The position numbers were made by a program, and so were the translations under genes. Below, one piece after another: positions 10,842 through 20,744 of a DNA stretch of 64,000 bases (its first letter is position 1; each line of letters opens with the position of its first letter). Under the pieces are notes generated by a model that searched no databases, was not told the DNA's origin, and saw nothing but the letters and a program-made list of their open reading frames with translations. The stretch covers positions 609,265 through 673,264 of the forward strand of contig NZ_BBRJ01000002.1 of the NCBI RefSeq assembly GCF_002090095.1. The letters run 5' to 3'. The stretch is from Demequina sp. NBRC 110053 (lineage in GTDB: Bacteria > Actinomycetota > Actinomycetes > Actinomycetales > Demequinaceae).

Positions 10842-11521
10842 GTCTGGTGCGCGCCCGCCTTGTAGCCCACGCCCCGCACCGTCTGGATGATCTCGGGGTT
10901 CTCGGGGTCGCGCTCGATCTTGGCGCGCAGGCGCTGGATGTGCACGTTGACCAGCCGGGTGTCGGCGGCGTGCCGGTAGCCCCACACGTCCTCGAGCAGC
11001 ACCTCGCGCGTGAACACCTGGCCGGGCGCCCGCGCGAGCGTGACCAGCACGTCGAACTCGAGCGGGGTGAGAGGGATGGTCTCGCCGTCGCGCATCACCC
11101 GGTGTCCGGTCACGTCGATCTCGAGATCGCCGATGCGCACGACGGCTGGCGCCGCGTTGTCGTTGCGGCGCAGGCGGGCGCGCACACGCGCGATCAGCTC
11201 GCGCGGCTTGAACGGCTTGGGGATGTAGTCGTCGGCACCCGACTCGAGCCCCAGCACGACGTCGACCGTGTCGGACTTCGCGGTGAGCATGATGATCGGC
11301 ACCCCGGACTCGGCACGGATCTCGCGGCAGATGTCGATGCCGCTCTTGCCAGGAAGCATCAGGTCGAGCAGGATCACGTCCGGCGCCTGCTCGCGGAACA
11401 CCTCGAGCGCCCGGTCGCCGTGGTCGCAGAAGACAGGCTCGAAGCCATCGCCGCGCAGGACGATGCCGGTCATCTCGGCCACGGCGGGATCATCGTCGAC
11501 CACCAGGATTCGTGCCGTCAT
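10838..11521 (-). CDS. mtrA: OmpR-family response regulator MtrA
   Basis: 227 residues. Receiver domain 1-~120 with the acidic pocket DDD at 9-11, phosphoacceptor Asp53 in LLDLMLPGKSG, and Lys in MLTAKSD; the C-terminal winged helix (about 130-225) ends VRGVGYKAGAHQT. MtrA is the essential master response regulator of actinobacterial division, controlling wall hydrolases and dnaA among others. The ATG at 11521 begins the canonical TARILVVDDDPAV; there is no convincing Shine-Dalgarno, but CAAGAT lies six bases upstream, a near match to the leaderless -10 pattern in this window. It is first gene of the mtrA-mtrB-lpqB operon and divergent from the 11620 gene. Confidence 0.97.
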   Translation of the reverse strand: MTARILVVDDDPAVAEMTGIVLRGDGFEPVFCDHGDRALEVFREQAPDVILLDLMLPGKSGIDICREIRAESGVPIIMLTAKSDTVDVVLGLESGADDYIPKPFKPRELIARVRARLRRNDNAAPAVVRIGDLEIDVTGHRVMRDGETIPLTPLEFDVLVTLARAPGQVFTREVLLEDVWGYRHAADTRLVNVHIQRLRAKIERDPENPEIIQTVRGVGYKAGAHQT

Positions 11522-11619
11522 GCGCCCATCTTGCCACGCGCGCCCCGCCACCAGCCGCGACGCCCCTCGGCTCGGCCGGTGCGGCATGGCAGGATAGGCC
11601 GCACCGACGAGGAGGAGCA

Positions 11620-12798
11620 GTGAGCGACAGCGCGCCGGGATGGTCCGGCACCGGGGGAACGCCCGATGCCGCGCAGCCCCCACGATCTCCATCAGAGCCG
11701 AGCCCGCAGTCCTGGGCCGCGCCCGGCTCGGCCGCGGCTCCGGCCCCTGGCGCCCCGGCGCCTACTCCGGCCCCTGCACCAGGGTTCGCGCACGCCGCCT
11801 CTCCCGGTGGCGGCGGCTTCGTGGCCCAGCCCGCCCCCACGTACCGCTCCTGGCAGCCGGGCATCATCGCGCTCCGGCCGCTGAACTTCGGCGACTTCCT
11901 CACCGTGCCGTTCAAGGCCATGCGCTTCAACCGCACGGTCGTCCTGGGCGGACCGCTGCTCTTCACGATCATCACCTCGGTGCTGACGGTGGCGGCGGGA
12001 TGGGTGCTGTTCAACGACCCGCGCGTGGGCCTGATGGACGCCGCGCCGTCGTTCGACGGCATCAACACCCAGACCGTCATCCTGCTGGTGCTGGCCGCCG
12101 TAGCGCTGTTCCTCGCCGATGTGCTGTGCAGCTCGGTGGTCGCACCCGGCGTCGCTCGTGCCGTGCTGGGCGAGCGCGTGACCCTGGGCGCTGCGCTCAC
12201 GCAGATGCGCCGCCGGCTGGGTTCGCTGATCGGGCTCTACCTCGTGGCGGGCCTCGTCTATGTCGCGCTGTTCGCGATCGCGCTCGTGCCGACGTTCCTG
12301 GGCGCGCTGTTCACCGACGATGGCGCCGCGGGCGCGTTCGTGTCCTTCCTGCTGATGACGGTGCTGCTGATCGCGGCGGCCGTCGTAGTCACGCTGCTGC
12401 AGGGCGTCGCGCGCGCCATGATCGTTCTCGAGGGGATCGGCATGGGCGCCGCCGTCAAGCGCGTGATGCGGTTGATCCGCGGCCGCTTCTGGTGGTCGAT
12501 CCTGATCGTCGTCGTGACGGGAGTGCTCATCAACATCGTGGCCTCGACGCTGAGCTCGGTCGGCCAGATCGCCATGCTCGTCGCGGTCGCCATCGCGCCC
12601 GAGAACGTGGTGGTGCTGGCGATCAGCTTCTTCCTGATCTTCGGGCTGTCGTTCGTGATCGCGATGGTCGCCACCTACGCGTACATGGGCGCCGTCTACT
12701 CCCTGCTGTACATCGACCTGCGGATGCGGCGCGAAGGGTTCGACCTCGACCTGGCGCGTGCCGCGGAGGCGCGCGCGGCCGCTCAGGCGGGTCGCTGA
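11620..12798 (+). CDS. Glycerophosphoryl diester phosphodiesterase membrane-domain protein
   Basis: 392 residues from the GTG at 11620 with GAGGAGGAG just upstream. The first ~75 residues are a disordered Pro/Ala-rich cytoplasmic tail ending in YRSWQPGIIALRPLNFGDFL, the usual entry to this membrane domain. About six long membrane helices follow, including LIGLYLVAGLVYVALFAIAL and VVVLAISFFLIFGLSFVIAM. There is no catalytic GDPD domain, so enzymatic activity is not indicated. It opens a five-gene plus-strand run with DUF4129, DUF4350, MoxR and DUF58 genes, with four bases to the next gene. The conserved neighbourhood suggests it is part of a membrane complex with them; the role is unknown. Confidence 0.85.
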   Translation: MSDSAPGWSGTGGTPDAAQPPRSPSEPSPQSWAAPGSAAAPAPGAPAPTPAPAPGFAHAASPGGGGFVAQPAPTYRSWQPGIIALRPLNFGDFLTVPFKAMRFNRTVVLGGPLLFTIITSVLTVAAGWVLFNDPRVGLMDAAPSFDGINTQTVILLVLAAVALFLADVLCSSVVAPGVARAVLGERVTLGAALTQMRRRLGSLIGLYLVAGLVYVALFAIALVPTFLGALFTDDGAAGAFVSFLLMTVLLIAAAVVVTLLQGVARAMIVLEGIGMGAAVKRVMRLIRGRFWWSILIVVVTGVLINIVASTLSSVGQIAMLVAVAIAPENVVVLAISFFLIFGLSFVIAMVATYAYMGAVYSLLYIDLRMRREGFDLDLARAAEARAAAQAGR

Positions 12799-12802
12799 GC
12801 AC

Positions 12803-13441
12803 GTGCGCGCCGCCATCCCCGTCGACCCCGACGCCGAGACTGCCCGCGACTGGGCCGTCGACGAGCTCGCCAGGCCCGAGTACCGCCAAGGCGGCGACTG
12901 GTCCATCGATCAGGCGATCCAGCGCGTCTGGGAGTGGCTCGTCGAGCTGTTCGAACGCATCGGCGGCGTAGGCGACAGCGTAGGCATCCCTGGCGCGCTG
13001 TTCGTCGCTCTGCTCGCGACTGCCGCGGTCGCGCTCGTGACGTGGCTCATCCTCGGTCCCCTGCGCCGCTCCCGGCGGCGCGCGGCGGGCGGCGGGGTCC
13101 TCGACGGTGACGAGCGCTCCGCCCGCGAGATTCGCGCGTCCGCCGTGGGGGCTCACGCCGCAGGCGACTGGGACCTCGCGGTCATGGAGTGGTTCCGCGC
13201 CACGGTGCGCACCGAGCTCGAGCGCGGGGCGATCATCGACTCGCCTGGTGTGACAGCGCATGAGGCCGCGGTGCGCATCGGCGCGATCGCTCCCGGCGCG
13301 CGTGCCGACGTCGCGGCGGACGCGTCGGCGTTCGACACGGCGCGCTACGGCTCGGGCGGCCTCGGGGCCGCGGATGCCGACCACGCGCGCGCCACATGCG
13401 AGGCGATCAGCGCGCGACGCGCAGAGGGCGCCCCCGCGTGA
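12803..13441 (+). CDS. DUF4129 domain protein
   Basis: 212 residues from the GTG at 12803, four bases after the previous stop. The N-terminus contains the amphipathic RPEYRQGGDWSIDQAIQRVW segment typical of the family, then one membrane helix at about 60-84 (GIPGALFVALLATAAVALVT), then a cytoplasmic DUF4129 domain with VMEWFRATVRTELERGAIID and SPGVTAHE, the conserved family signature. DUF4129 proteins occur with MoxR, DUF58 and transglutaminase-like proteins; some are fused to transglutaminase domains. The stop overlaps the next start as GTGA. Function is unproven; the association points to a membrane complex regulated by the MoxR ATPase. Confidence 0.85.
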   Translation: MRAAIPVDPDAETARDWAVDELARPEYRQGGDWSIDQAIQRVWEWLVELFERIGGVGDSVGIPGALFVALLATAAVALVTWLILGPLRRSRRRAAGGGVLDGDERSAREIRASAVGAHAAGDWDLAVMEWFRATVRTELERGAIIDSPGVTAHEAAVRIGAIAPGARADVAADASAFDTARYGSGGLGAADADHARATCEAISARRAEGAPA

Positions 13442-14639
13442 CGGCCGCGACGGACCTCCACCGCGCCCCCGACGGCCCCGGGGTGCTCGCGCGCGCCCGC
13501 AGCCGTCCCCTGGTGCCGATCCTCTCCGCGCTCTTCGTGATCTTCATCGCGACGCTCGTCCTCACCTCGCGCCCCGAGGACACCACGACGCTGTCGATCG
13601 ACAACAGCGCCGAGGACGGAACCCGCGCGGTCGCGCAGATCCTCCGGGCACAGGGCGTCGACGTCCGCCAGACCCCGACCATGGCGGGCGCGAGGATCGA
13701 CGATCCGTCGCGCACCACCCTGGTCCTGGCGGACGCGGGCGAGCTCATGGACTACCAGATCGATGCGGTGGCCGACTACCCCGGCGACATCGCGCTGATC
13801 AGGCCAGGCCAGGACCTGCTCGCCGCCCTCGAGACTGGCCTCACCGCCGACCCGACCCTCGACGCGGAGGTCCAGAGCGCGCAGTGCGCCGACGCCGACG
13901 CCATCGCCGCCGAGTCCGTCGCCACGTTGGACACGGTCCTCTCGGGTGGCGACTCCGGAGGAGCCGAGCTGTGCTTCGTCAACGCGGATGGCGCCGGCGC
14001 CTACGCCGTGATCGACGGCGAGCGCCGCGTGAGCGTGCTCGGGTCGTGGCCGATCATCACCAACGACCATCTCGACGAGCACGGCCACGCGGCGCTGAGC
14101 CTGCGTATGCTGGGGCGTCACGAGACCCTGGTCTGGTACGTGGGCGACCCCTACGACGTCTCGACGCTGACGTGGGAGGGCTCCTCAGGTGACGGTAAGG
14201 CGCCACCCACCGAGGTCGAGGCCAATCCCGACTTCCTGCCCCCCGGCACCATCCCTGTGCTGTTCATCCTGGCGCTCACGGTCGCCGTCGCCGCCATGTG
14301 GCGAGCGCGACGGTTCGGCCGGCTCGTGCGGGAACCGCTGCCCGTGGAGGTCAGGGCATCCGAGTCCACACGCGGGCGTGCCCGCCTGTACCGGCGCGCA
14401 CGCGCCAGCGGCCGAGCCGCGGCGGCGATGCGCGCACGCGCCGCGCTGCGGATGGGTCGTCGGCTGGGAGTGCCGCGCTCCGCGGATCGCGCCGCGATCG
14501 TCGGCGCCATCGCGCGTGCCGCCGAGCGCGACCCTCGCGACGTCGACCGCATCCTCTACGGCGCGGCCCCCACCACCGACGCTCAGCTCATGACGACCAT
14601 CGACGAGCTCGACACCTTGGAAAGAGAGGTTCACCGACC

Positions 14640-14643
<4 letters not shown>
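13438..14643 (+). CDS. DUF4350 domain membrane protein
   Basis: 401 residues. The GTG start overlaps the previous stop (GTGA). A membrane helix lies at about 27-46 (PILSALFVIFIATLVLTSRP), then an extracytoplasmic DUF4350 domain with NSAEDGTRAVAQILRAQGVD and a GATase/Rossmann-like pattern (TTLVLADAGELMD), and a second helix at about 280-298 (IPVLFILALTVAVAAMWRAR), followed by an arginine-rich cytoplasmic tail. The tail of ~100 residues is unusually basic and helical. The next gene, moxR, overlaps by GTGA with AAAGAGAGG upstream. The family is known mainly by its fixed place beside moxR. Its function is unknown; a role in presenting ligands to the MoxR complex is inference. Confidence 0.85.
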
Positions 14644-15776
<1,133 letters not shown>

Positions 15777-15780
15777 CGCG

Positions 15781-17073
15781 ATGTACATCACCGGGTGGAC
15801 CGTGCTGCTGGCGGCCCTGGGCGCCGTCCCCGCAGCGCTCGTCCACGAGCGCACGTTCGCGTGGCTGTGGGTGCTCGGGGCGCTCGCGCTCGCTGGACTC
15901 GACGCGCTGCTCGCGCCGGGCCCGCGATCGGTGGCCGTGCGCCGTGCCGCCCCCGGCAGCGTGCGGCTGACGGAGTCCACCGCCGTGACCCTCGAGGTCG
16001 TCAACCTGGGGCGGCGCCGCATTCACGGCGCGGTGCGCGACGCGTGGCAGCCGTCGGCCGGGACGCGCTCTGACCGTCACCGCCTGCGGCTTGGCCGCGG
16101 CGAGACCATGCGGCTGCGCACCCCCGCCACGCCCACCCGCCGCGGTGACCTTCATGCGGACCTCGTGACCGTGCGGCTCGAGGGTCCGATGCGGCTCGCG
16201 GGTCGCCAGCGCTCGCTCGAGGCGCCGGCGACGCTGCGCGTGCTGCCGGAGTTCGCCTCGCGCAAGCACCTGCCATCGCGTCTCGCGCGCCTGCGCGAGA
16301 TCGACGGCCAGACCGCCGTGCAGCTCAAGGGCGCGGGCTCCGAGTTCGACTCGCTGCGCGAGTACGTCATCGGCGACGACGTGCGGTCCATCGACTGGCG
16401 AGCGACCGCGCGCCGCGCGGAGGTGGTGGTCAAGACCTACCGCCCCGAGCGCGACCGGCGCGTCATGATCGTGCTCGACACCTCGCGCCTGTCTGCCGCA
16501 CGCGTCGGCAACGCGCCACGGATCGACGCCTCGATCGAGGCGACCCTCCTGCTGACAGCGCTCGCGACCAAGGCAGGAGACCGCGTGCAGGTCACGGCGT
16601 TCGACAGGGTGGAGCGGGCGCGCGCGATGGGCTCCACGGGCCCGACCGTGATGCCGCAGCTCGCTGACGCGCTCGCGACCGTCACGCCGGCCCTGGTGGA
16701 GCCTGACTGGCCAGCCGTCGCGCGGCTGATCCAGAGCCGGCTGTCGCAGCGAGCGCTCGTGGTGCTGCTCACCACCATCGACGCCTCGGCCGTCGACGGC
16801 GGGCTGCTGGATGCGGTCGCCGCCATCGCCGCCAAGCATGCCGTGGTTGTCGCGACGGTCGACGACCCCGAGCTCGCGGAGCTCGAGGCTGGCCGCGAGG
16901 ACGCCCACGAGCACTACGCGGCCGCCGCTGCCGCACGGACCGCGCTCGAGCAGGACTCCGTCGGCGCGCGCGTGCGCGAGCTGGGGGCCGACGTCGTGAC
17001 GGCGCTGCCGGACGACCTGGCTCCCGTGGTCGCCGATCGCTACCTCGCGCTCAAGGCGTCCGGCCGGCTCTGA
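15781..17073 (+). CDS. DUF58 domain membrane protein
   Basis: 430 residues from the ATG at 15781, four bases after moxR. Two N-terminal membrane helices (about 5-22 and 27-45) are followed by a beta-rich region and the DUF58 signature at about 205-235: GSEFDSLREYVIGDDVRSID then WRATARR. A VWA-like fold follows with VMIVLDTSRLS in place of the MIDAS DxSxS, so metal binding may be partial. DUF58 proteins are regular partners of MoxR ATPases and are thought to be the scaffold or client. It is the last gene of the plus-strand run; a hairpin at 17206-17221 lies in the convergent gap. Confidence 0.92.
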   Translation: MYITGWTVLLAALGAVPAALVHERTFAWLWVLGALALAGLDALLAPGPRSVAVRRAAPGSVRLTESTAVTLEVVNLGRRRIHGAVRDAWQPSAGTRSDRHRLRLGRGETMRLRTPATPTRRGDLHADLVTVRLEGPMRLAGRQRSLEAPATLRVLPEFASRKHLPSRLARLREIDGQTAVQLKGAGSEFDSLREYVIGDDVRSIDWRATARRAEVVVKTYRPERDRRVMIVLDTSRLSAARVGNAPRIDASIEATLLLTALATKAGDRVQVTAFDRVERARAMGSTGPTVMPQLADALATVTPALVEPDWPAVARLIQSRLSQRALVVLLTTIDASAVDGGLLDAVAAIAAKHAVVVATVDDPELAELEAGREDAHEHYAAAAAARTALEQDSVGARVRELGADVVTALPDDLAPVVADRYLALKASGRL

Positions 17074-17205
17074 TCCTCGCGCGCCAGCTCCCGTGCCGGC
17101 TCGCACGGGTCGACGCGCGGGCATTCGTCACTGACGACCCTCGGGAAGCCACGCGCGCAGGTACCCGAGGGGCGATCGCCGCCCTCGACCTCCGCTTGCT
17201 CACTA

Positions 17206-17221
17206 CCCCGCATGCGCGGGG
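17206..17221. terminator. Short GC hairpin between convergent genes
   Basis: CCCCGC, loop ATGC, GCGGGG, with no T-run. It lies in the 222-base gap between the DUF58 and SpoIIM-like genes and may end transcription from either side. The rest of the gap shows no gene. Weak as a terminator because of the short stem. Confidence 0.3.
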
Positions 17222-17295
17222 AAGGTCGGGTGCGCATCGGCCACCCGCATGCACGACGCTCGCATGCGTCGGGAACGCTCGCGCCCCGAGCCTCG

Positions 17296-18291
17296 TCAGC
17301 CGCGGACGGCCGCCGCGTCGGTCGCGAAGTCGCCGTCGAGGTCGCCGCTGACCTGCGCGTTCACGGCGTGGCGGCCCACGATGAAGATGTACATCCAGAA
17401 CGCGGCGAACGCGAGCGCGCCGATCACGATCTTCACCGGCCACAGCAGGTCCGAGCCGGTGACGAACCCTTCGATCAGGCCCGACAGGAACAGCGCGCCG
17501 ACGAGCCCGATCCCCACCGAGATCGTCACGCGACCCTCCTCGGCGAGCGCCTCGAGACGCGTGCGCGGGCCGGGCGACAGCATGGTCCAGAACAGCCGCA
17601 GGCCCGCGCCGGCAGCCACGAACACCGCGCTGAGCTCGAGCAGCCCATGCGGGATGATCAGCTGGAAGAAGATGTCGAGCAGCCCGGCCTCGGCCATCAC
17701 GGCGCCGGCCACCCCCAGCTGGATCACGGTGTTGTACAGGAGGATCACGGGGAAGATGCCCGTCACCCCCAAGGCGATGCATTGCAGCGCCAGCAGGCCG
17801 TTGTTGGTCCACACGGAGGCGGAGAAGGACGCTGAGTCGTACTCGTAGTAGTAGCTCTCGAACTCGAGCTGCGCGATCGCGTCGCGCGTCTCGGCGCTGC
17901 CGATGAGCGCGAGCGCCTCGGGGTGCGTGACCGTCCACCAGCCCGACAGCGTCGCGAGGGCCAGGACGGCGATCGTCACCCCCACCCCCCACCACCGGAC
18001 CCGATGGAGTGCGGCGGCCAGGCCCAGCGTGAGGTAGTGGCGCGCTCCCCTGGTCGACATCTCGTGAGCCCCGGTGAGCCAGACCCTCGCGTTCGCGAGG
18101 GTGATGGACAGGCGCGTCACGAGCCCCGGTTCCGGTGCCGCCGAGCGCAGCGCGGACAGGTCGCCCGACGTCGCCTGGTACAAGCGGGTGAGCTCATCGG
18201 CCTCCTGGCCGGTGAGCGAGCGGCGGCGCGACAGCTCCTCGAGACGGTCCCAGCGCTCGCGGCGCGCTGACGAGAAGGCGTCGAGGTCCAC
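17296..18291 (-). CDS. Stage II sporulation protein M-like membrane protein
   Basis: 331 residues from the GTG at 18291; the upstream in-frame extension crosses the divergent promoter region and is rejected. The N-terminal cytoplasmic part (about 1-90) is helical and charged (DLDAFSSARRERWDRLEELS; SLTGQEADELTRLYQATSGD). About six membrane helices follow, including IIPHGLLELSAVFVAAGAGL, the SpoIIM family signature. SpoIIM acts in peptidoglycan remodelling during Bacillus engulfment; actinobacterial homologues in non-sporulating species occur beside RDD, MoxR and DUF58 genes, as here. CATCGT six bases before the start is a near match to the leaderless -10 box and overlaps the RDD promoter. The role in this organism is unknown. 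Confidence 0.88.
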   Translation of the reverse strand: MDLDAFSSARRERWDRLEELSRRRSLTGQEADELTRLYQATSGDLSALRSAAPEPGLVTRLSITLANARVWLTGAHEMSTRGARHYLTLGLAAALHRVRWWGVGVTIAVLALATLSGWWTVTHPEALALIGSAETRDAIAQLEFESYYYEYDSASFSASVWTNNGLLALQCIALGVTGIFPVILLYNTVIQLGVAGAVMAEAGLLDIFFQLIIPHGLLELSAVFVAAGAGLRLFWTMLSPGPRTRLEALAEEGRVTISVGIGLVGALFLSGLIEGFVTGSDLLWPVKIVIGALAFAAFWMYIFIVGRHAVNAQVSGDLDGDFATDAAAVRG

Positions 18292-18296
18292 GCCGC

Positions 18297-18303
18297 TACG
18301 ATG
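18297..18303. promoter_or_regulatory. Overlapping divergent -10 elements (SpoIIM-like/RDD)
   Basis: Read on the plus strand, TACGAT (18297-18302) fits the -10 of the RDD gene. Read on the minus strand, CATCGT (18298-18303) lies six bases before the SpoIIM-like GTG. The two hexamers share five base pairs, so transcription in the two directions would compete for one open complex. Confidence 0.4.
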
Positions 18304-18331
18304 CCATAGAACCGCCTGCGAAGGGACCGCC

Positions 18332-19159
18332 ATGGACACGCTCGAGGACGAGATCCTCACCGGCGAGGGCGTCGCACTGAGCACCGGCGCCGCCGCCGTC
18401 ACGCACCGGATGCTCTCCGGGGTCCTCGACCTGCTCGTCTACGGCATCCCCGCCATGGCCGCCCTGTACTTCATGACGGGGGCGACGGTGCTGGCCAACG
18501 GCGCGCTCCAACGAGCCGTGACCATCGCGGCGATGGTGGTCATGCTCGTGCTGGTCCCCGCGCTCGTGGAGACGCTGTCGCGCGGCCGGTCGGTCGGACG
18601 CCTCGCCTGCGGCCTGCGCGTGGTGCGCGACGACGGCGGCCCCGTGTCCTTCCGGCACGCCTTCATCCGCGCCCTGACCGGCCTCGCGGAGATCTTCGCG
18701 ACGTTCGGCGTCATGGCGATGACCGTGTCGCTCCTGAACGCGCGTTCCAAGCGGTTGGGCGACATCCTCGCCGGGACCTACTCGATGCGGGTGCGAGGGG
18801 CCAAGCGCGCCCTGCCTCCGCTGCAGATGCCGCCGCACCTGGAGTCCTGGGCCCGCACCACGGACATCACGCGCCTGCCAGACGGCCTCGCGCTCACGAG
18901 CCGCATGTTCCTCGCGCGCGCGGCGACCTTGAACCCTGACTCGCGCGCGCGCCTGGGCCGCGACCTGTCCGCGCGTCTCGCGGGCTACGTGTCGCCCCTG
19001 CCGGAGCCCGAGGCGCACCCCGAGTACCTCATCGCGGCCGTGCTCGCGGAGCGCGGGCGACGCGAGTCGTCGATCGAGGCGCGCCGCCAGGTGCGCGCGC
19101 GCGACGAGGCCGCGCGGGTGACCCGCCTGCCTTTCGGCATCCCCGACGCCGCCGACTGA
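18332..19159 (+). CDS. RDD family membrane protein
   Basis: 275 residues from the ATG at 18332 with a GAAGGGA ribosome site. The RDD domain covers about 20-155: the first helix HRMLSGVLDLLVYGIPAMAA holds the conserved Arg and Asp, a second helix at about 50-72 and a third region GRSVGRLACGLRVVRDDGGP followed by the usual RHAFIRALTGLAE. The C-terminal ~110 residues are soluble and charged, with an Arg/Glu-rich tail. RDD proteins are small membrane proteins thought to act in transport or ion exchange. It is divergent from the SpoIIM-like gene and shares its promoter region; together with the MoxR/DUF58 run they form a conserved actinobacterial neighbourhood. Confidence 0.88.
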   Translation: MDTLEDEILTGEGVALSTGAAAVTHRMLSGVLDLLVYGIPAMAALYFMTGATVLANGALQRAVTIAAMVVMLVLVPALVETLSRGRSVGRLACGLRVVRDDGGPVSFRHAFIRALTGLAEIFATFGVMAMTVSLLNARSKRLGDILAGTYSMRVRGAKRALPPLQMPPHLESWARTTDITRLPDGLALTSRMFLARAATLNPDSRARLGRDLSARLAGYVSPLPEPEAHPEYLIAAVLAERGRRESSIEARRQVRARDEAARVTRLPFGIPDAAD

Positions 19160-19200
19160 CCGCACGGCCCCAACCCGCGCATCGGCCCTGTGCAAGCCCT

Positions 19201-19293
19201 GGTGGTCGATTCTGGTGCATCAACTTCCCTAGGTGCGCGAGTTGGGCCCAACTCGCGCACGTAGGAGGGCGGGGTGAGCGAGAATCGACCACC
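19201..19293. repeat. Nested inverted repeat between convergent genes
   Basis: The outer arms are GGTGGTCGATTCT (19201-19213) and its exact complement at 19281-19293. Inside lies a perfect 28-bp palindrome (19233-19260; half-site GTGCGCGAGTTGGG), which extends to 38 bp (19228-19265) with a single G-G mismatch on each side. The arrangement sits between the convergent RDD and ahcY genes and could be a bidirectional terminator or a REP/MITE-like dispersed element. It has no T-run. Confidence 0.75.
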
Positions 19294-19301
19294 CTGACCG
19301 G

Positions 19302-20744
19302 TCAGTAGCGGTAATGGTCCGGCTTGAACGGGCCGTGCTGAGGGATCCCCAGGTAGTCGGCCTGCTCCGCCGTCATCTCGGTGAGGCGCACGCCCAGCGC
19401 GTCGAGGTGCGTGCGCGCCACCTTCTCGTCGAGCACCTTGGGCAGCCGGTGCACACCCAGCGGGTAGGCCGACAGGTTGGTCCACAGCTCGATCTGCGCG
19501 AGCACCTGGTTCGCGAACGACGTCGACATCACGAACGACGGGTGCCCCGTCGCGTTGCCGAGGTTCAGCAGCCTCCCCTCGGAGAGGATGATCACCGAAT
19601 GCCCGTCCGCGAAGGTCCACTCGTCGACCTGCGGCTTGATGGGCTGGTGCTTGGCTCCCGATCGCGCGAGGCCGGCCATGTCGATCTCGTTGTCGAAGTG
19701 CCCGACGTTTCCCACGATGGCCTTGTCCTTCATCGCTGCCATGTGCTCGACGCGGACGATGTCCTTGTTGCCCGTGGTCGTGATGAAGAAGTCGGCGCGA
19801 TCGACGACGTCCTCGATGCGTGCCACCTCGTAGCCGTCCATCACGGCCTGGAGCGCGCAGATGGGGTCCACCTCGGACACCACCACGCGCGCGCCCTGGC
19901 CCCGCAGCGCCTCCGCCGCGCCCTTGCCCACGTCGCCGTAGCCGGCCACGAAGGCGACCTTGCCTCCCATCAGCACGTCGGTGGCGCGGTTGATGCCGTC
20001 CGGCAGCGAATGGCGGATGCCGTAGCGGTTGTCGAACTTCGACTTCGTCACCGAGTCGTTGACGTTGATCGCGGGGAACAGCAGCTCGCCTCGAGCGTGC
20101 ATCTGGTCCAGGCGGTGCACGCCCGTGGTGGTCTCCTCGCTCACGCCCACGATGCCGGCGGCCATGCGCGTGAAGCGCGTGGGATCGGTGAGCAGGGAGC
20201 GGCGGATCACGGCTCGCATGCCCTCGACCTCGGCGTTGTAGGCGGGGTCCTCCTCCTCGAGCGGCGCGGGCACGGAGTTCGCGGCCTCGCATCGCGCGCC
20301 CTCGTGCACCAGCAGCGTCGCGTCGCCGCCGTCGTCGAGGATGATCGTGGGCCCGTCGTGGCCCGCCCACGTGAGGATCTGGTCCGTGTACTCCCAGTAC
20401 TCCCGGATGGACTCGCCCTTGACCGCGAACACCGGAACGCCGTCGGGCGCGGAGTACGTCCCCCGGCCGACGACCACGGCGGCCGCCGCGTCGTCCTGCG
20501 TCGAGAAGATGTTGCACGAGGCCCAGCGGACGTCGGCGCCCAGCGCGGTGAGGGTCTCGATGAGCACGGCCGTCTGCGTCGTCATGTGCAGGGAGCCGGC
20601 GATGCGCGCGCCGGCGAGCGGCTGCGACGGGCCGAACTCCTCGCGCAGCGCCATGAGTCCCGGCATCTCCTGCTCGGCCAGGCGGATCTGGTGGCGGCCG
20701 GCCTCCGCGAGAGACAGGTCGGCGACAACGTGGTCAACGGTCAT
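19302..20744 (-). CDS. ahcY: Adenosylhomocysteinase
   Basis: 480 residues, the size of the bacterial long form. It reversibly splits S-adenosylhomocysteine to adenosine and homocysteine and keeps methylation reactions from product inhibition. Visible marks are the N-terminal substrate domain ([33 protein letters not shown]), the NAD-binding GYGDVGKG at 268-275 followed by [19 protein letters not shown], and the C-terminal PFKPDHYRY that closes over the partner active site. The ATG overlaps the stop of the upstream CDF gene (ATGA) and AAGGAG lies within that gene's end, so the two are coupled. No SAH riboswitch is seen. In mycobacteria ahcY (sahH) also lies near mtrAB and manB. Confidence 0.97.
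   Translation of the reverse strand: MTVDHVVADLSLAEAGRHQIRLAEQEMPGLMALREEFGPSQPLAGARIAGSLHMTTQTAVLIETLTALGADVRWASCNIFSTQDDAAAAVVVGRGTYSAPDGVPVFAVKGESIREYWEYTDQILTWAGHDGPTIILDDGGDATLLVHEGARCEAANSVPAPLEEEDPAYNAEVEGMRAVIRRSLLTDPTRFTRMAAGIVGVSEETTTGVHRLDQMHARGELLFPAINVNDSVTKSKFDNRYGIRHSLPDGINRATDVLMGGKVAFVAGYGDVGKGAAEALRGQGARVVVSEVDPICALQAVMDGYEVARIEDVVDRADFFITTTGNKDIVRVEHMAAMKDKAIVGNVGHFDNEIDMAGLARSGAKHQPIKPQVDEWTFADGHSVIILSEGRLLNLGNATGHPSFVMSTSFANQVLAQIELWTNLSAYPLGVHRLPKVLDEKVARTHLDALGVRLTEMTAEQADYLGIPQHGPFKPDHYRY

Noticed and set aside
17206-17280. A CRISPR array
   Set aside because: Only one hairpin resembles an I-E repeat; there is no second intact repeat at 60-62-bp spacing and no cas gene in the window.
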